Source: Phycisphaerae bacterium (GTDB lineage Bacteria > Planctomycetota > Phycisphaerae > Phycisphaerales > SM1A02). Taken from it: a DNA stretch of 45,718 bases. A model generated the notes under the pieces. It searched no databases, was not told where the DNA came from, and saw only the letters and a program-made list of their open reading frames with translations. Position 1 is the stretch's first letter, and each line of letters begins with the position of its first letter. Location of the stretch: positions 1 through 45,718 of the forward strand of contig JAERSY010000006.1 in assembly GCA_016845245.1 (NCBI GenBank). Direction: 5' to 3'. Position numbers and translations under genes: made by a program. Below, one piece after another: positions 43,419-45,718 of the stretch.

Positions 43419-44938
43419 GGTGCTGGCTGTGGCCCCATCTCTTTAGCTTGATGATTCGTCAACGAAAGCGTTCGTGCAAACCACTCGTCCATTTGGCGAA
43501 TCATCTGCGTGTTAAACACATGCCCATGATTGGCGTCTGGTTTGATGTAGACATGGGCGTCAAAATCGTGCGCGTCAAAAAACTCTTTTAACTCGATGAC
43601 GCCTCCTTCAAGGTAAAAGGTGTCATATTCCGCTGCAACGACGTTAATCTTTCCACGTAACTTTGGTGCAAGGGTTTCCCAGTTTGATTTAAGGAACTCC
43701 AAAATGTCATACGCCTTCCATGCCTCGGCAATCGCACTGTCAACTTCTCCACTCTCGTGATTGAACAAATGTTTTGCACGGCCATCGTCGCCCTTTGGAC
43801 TAAACACCCAATCATACATGCCAACAATGCCGCCATTTTTCACGACATCATCCTGCGCAGTCAAGCCCTTAGCCCAAACTGTTGGCGTAAGTCCGTTCCT
43901 CGCAATCGGCCGCTTGACACCCTCACTGTCGACAAACATGTTTGCTTTGTCTTCGTAGATGTCACACGTAAAGAAATGCTTGAAATGGATTGGGCTTGGA
44001 ACGAGAGACCAGACGCCTCTGAACATGTCGGGGTATTGCGTGAGCATCCACAGCGCTGCCCAACCGCCTTCTGAGTGTCCCGCAATCGCTCTTAAGTCAG
44101 CCGATTTTCCTAAGTTGTATGTTTCTTCAAGCGTTGGCAGAAACTCAGTCATGAACGCAGTGAGCCGCGAGCCATTGTTTGCTGAATCTGCGAACAAGTG
44201 GTGACCGTTATAACATTGGCTGTTTAACACGACTCTGCAAATCTGGTCGTCGTAATCAGTTCCTGTAAAGAGCGACTTCATAAATCGCCCGCCGTAATGA
44301 TCACTTCCGTACCCACCAATCCAATACATGACTGGATAGGGCTCAGCACGATTTGGGTCGTAATCGTCTGGGACAATCACGCAAGCGCCATGCGTGATCT
44401 CACGACCAAGTTCACTGCTCAGCAAATCGCTTTTCATGTGAACAAGTCGTAAGTTCTTATGTTCTTTCCAATCTCTCGTTGGAACAGGGATATCAAGCAG
44501 CATCGACATGTCGCCTGCGCTACTTGGGTTCTCAGTAATGATGACCGGCTGGCTGTACAGGCCGCCCTCGACCGCGAGACGCGAGGAGTCATTCACTTCC
44601 CTAAAAATCGCAACGGCTTTCCATGGCCCCTCGCCAATCTCGTGAGGCGGCGTATCTGTTGCATCTGCTTGTTCGTCAATTCGAAGTACGTCCCCCGCCA
44701 TCCAATCAACAACATCAATGCCGAAAAATGGTTCTGGGTTGTGTGGACTTGGTCCACTTAACGGCGGAATCGCGCCACGGGTCATGCTTACGTAGACTCT
44801 TCCAGTTAACGATTCACCACGACTCCCATCATGCCTCACTGTAAACACGAGGGGCTCGTTCACACTTGGTTCTAAAACGACTGGCTCTTGAGTCGCAATC
44901 AATACCGAGGCCAATACCGGGGCAAGCAATTCAATCAA
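43415..44938 (-). CDS. Secreted alpha/beta-hydrolase esterase
   Basis: A 507-residue exported protein: hydrophobic start (LLAPVLASVLIAT), an N-terminal beta-rich part (about 20-170) and an esterase-D/enterochelin-esterase-like alpha/beta-hydrolase from about 180. The nucleophile is S289 in GHSEGGWAAL; a catalytic histidine probably lies in ANHGHVFNTQM near the end, and the acid may be D in AAEYDTFY. VPDDYDPNRAEPYPVMYWIG is typical for this group. The substrate is unknown; deacetylation or deferuloylation of polysaccharides is one option. The start is TTG at 44938, overlapping the upstream gene's stop as TTGA. Confidence 0.82.
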   Translation of the reverse strand: MIELLAPVLASVLIATQEPVVLEPSVNEPLVFTVRHDGSRGESLTGRVYVSMTRGAIPPLSGPSPHNPEPFFGIDVVDWMAGDVLRIDEQADATDTPPHEIGEGPWKAVAIFREVNDSSRLAVEGGLYSQPVIITENPSSAGDMSMLLDIPVPTRDWKEHKNLRLVHMKSDLLSSELGREITHGACVIVPDDYDPNRAEPYPVMYWIGGYGSDHYGGRFMKSLFTGTDYDDQICRVVLNSQCYNGHHLFADSANNGSRLTAFMTEFLPTLEETYNLGKSADLRAIAGHSEGGWAALWMLTQYPDMFRGVWSLVPSPIHFKHFFTCDIYEDKANMFVDSEGVKRPIARNGLTPTVWAKGLTAQDDVVKNGGIVGMYDWVFSPKGDDGRAKHLFNHESGEVDSAIAEAWKAYDILEFLKSNWETLAPKLRGKINVVAAEYDTFYLEGGVIELKEFFDAHDFDAHVYIKPDANHGHVFNTQMIRQMDEWFARTLSLTNHQAKEMGPQPAP

Positions 44939-45716
44939 TGCACATTTCCTTTTGATTTAAATCGAACAGACCAAACGAAGCAAGTGACACTTGCTGCAAG
45001 CAGAAGCGCGCCGTTCGCTTGATGTGCTGTCGTCACTAGAACTTCGTACACGGGAATTGTGTCACCCTTATGAATCATAATTGCAATCAAAGCGCCTCCG
45101 CCTAAGAGCAGTTGTAACGAAACAAGCGAGAGTAATATTGTGCCAAGTCGTTTAAAAACTCGATGGTTCAATCCGATAAATCGAATCCCGACAATCACTG
45201 CAAGAATCAACACAATCGCCGCAAGAGCGATATGCGTGTAAAGCAAGTGCGATGTCTTTGTCGCAAGCACTTCATCGCCAAGCATATGCCTGTACAACGC
45301 GCCAAGAACGAGTTGGAGTAACATTGCGATGCAGAGAAGATGCGCAAAGAGTCTATCCTTCTTGCTCGTCAGTTCTGATGGAGTTTGCCATGCGTTACTC
45401 ATTAATGATGAGAGCCACACAAAGAGTGCAAAGATGCACTGGGCAAGAACGCCATGAACAACCCCAAGCCAAATGTTTGGTGCAAGCACACTTGGGTCTT
45501 GCGACATCGTTAAGACGCCAGTGACTCTCAATCCGCCAAGTAATCCTTGTACACAGACGAGAAGGAAAATCGCAATAACCATCACTCTCGCCTTCATGCT
45601 TTGACTCCAACGGAGTACGCAAACGAGTAACACAAGTGAGGTTAACCAACAAACATTCCTGTTAAACGGTGTGCATGTTCAAAGAACACGCCGCCATTTT
45701 CAGGATTCACCATTTC
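44935..45716 (-). CDS. ctaA: Heme A synthase (COX15/CtaA family), frameshifted and cut by the window end
   Basis: The longest uninterrupted frame (to GTG 45633) lacks the family N-terminus, but the sequence continues in another frame. From 45716 the minus strand encodes EMVNPENGGVFFEHAHRLTG and then MFVG before a stop at 45644-45642; the EHxHR histidine binds heme in this family. One extra T in GGTTAACC would join MFVG to LTSLVLLVCVLRW. Downstream are GGLRVTG, WLGVVHGVLAQ (heme histidine), SHLLYTHIAL and VTTAHQANGALLL (heme histidine), with about seven helices. The enzyme oxidises heme O to heme A for cytochrome oxidase. The break may be a sequencing or assembly error, or a real mutation. Confidence 0.85.
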
Positions 45717-45718
45717 AG

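Overview
The window looks like chromosomal DNA of a marine planctomycete, most likely of the Phycisphaerae type. That assignment is inference from gene content; no rRNA gene is present to confirm it. The evidence is two large beta-propeller dehydrogenase-like proteins (one with HEAT repeats and a C-terminal c-type cytochrome), a two-domain DUF1080 protein, a cluster of three coiled-coil porins sharing an ADTR/ADAR-type N-terminal motif, a sulfotransferase/glycosyltransferase pair and many secreted lipoproteins. Genes are tightly packed, often overlapping by 4 bases (ATGA or TTGA), and several starts are TTG or GTG.

Layout. 1-5240: tail of an unknown gene and a terminator, a stand-alone sigma region-4-like protein, an HdeD-type membrane protein, then a plus-strand run of threonine aldolase, transglutaminase-like protein, sulfotransferase and family-4 glycosyltransferase. 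5219-10748: a manganese/iron-type ABC importer operon on the minus strand (binding protein, ATPase, two permeases, then a chagasin-like lipoprotein), with a DtxR/MntR-family regulator divergent from it. 10657-17506: M28 peptidase, cytochrome c lipoprotein and a large sorbosone-dehydrogenase-like protein, facing a pectate-lyase-fold protein that diverges from a DUF1080 protein; this looks like extracellular carbohydrate processing with electron transfer. 17560-23559: HD-GYP protein, PqiA-like membrane protein, cytochrome-bearing PVC dehydrogenase and M24 aminopeptidase. 23603-26984: tRNA-Ala(GGC) at the end of glmS-folP-trxA, followed by a 115-bp tandem repeat that copies the tRNA 3' end. 27088-33369: 5-formyl-THF cyclo-ligase, LysM/L,D-transpeptidase, and three porins with the remnant of a fourth. 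33624-40018: radA, a small basic ORF, a solitary nuoH, and carB. 40098-42901: plsC-type acyltransferase, ruvA, mannose-1-phosphate guanylyltransferase and ruvX in one overlapping run. 42876-45718: a 6-phosphogluconolactonase-like protein, a secreted esterase and a heme A synthase interrupted by a frameshift and cut by the window edge.

The most interesting system is the metal importer at 5643-10748. Both permeases carry a complete C-terminal DtxR-like domain (helix-turn-helix plus metal-ligand residues), and a third, full-length DtxR-family regulator is encoded divergently. One such fusion is known from Chlamydia (YtgCR, where the repressor part is released by cleavage); here the fusion is doubled and sits beside a conventional regulator. 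The 46-bp divergent intergenic region holds a perfect 7-bp-arm inverted repeat placed exactly where an operator would block the importer promoter. All functional statements are read from motifs by eye; no database search, alignment program or structure prediction was run.
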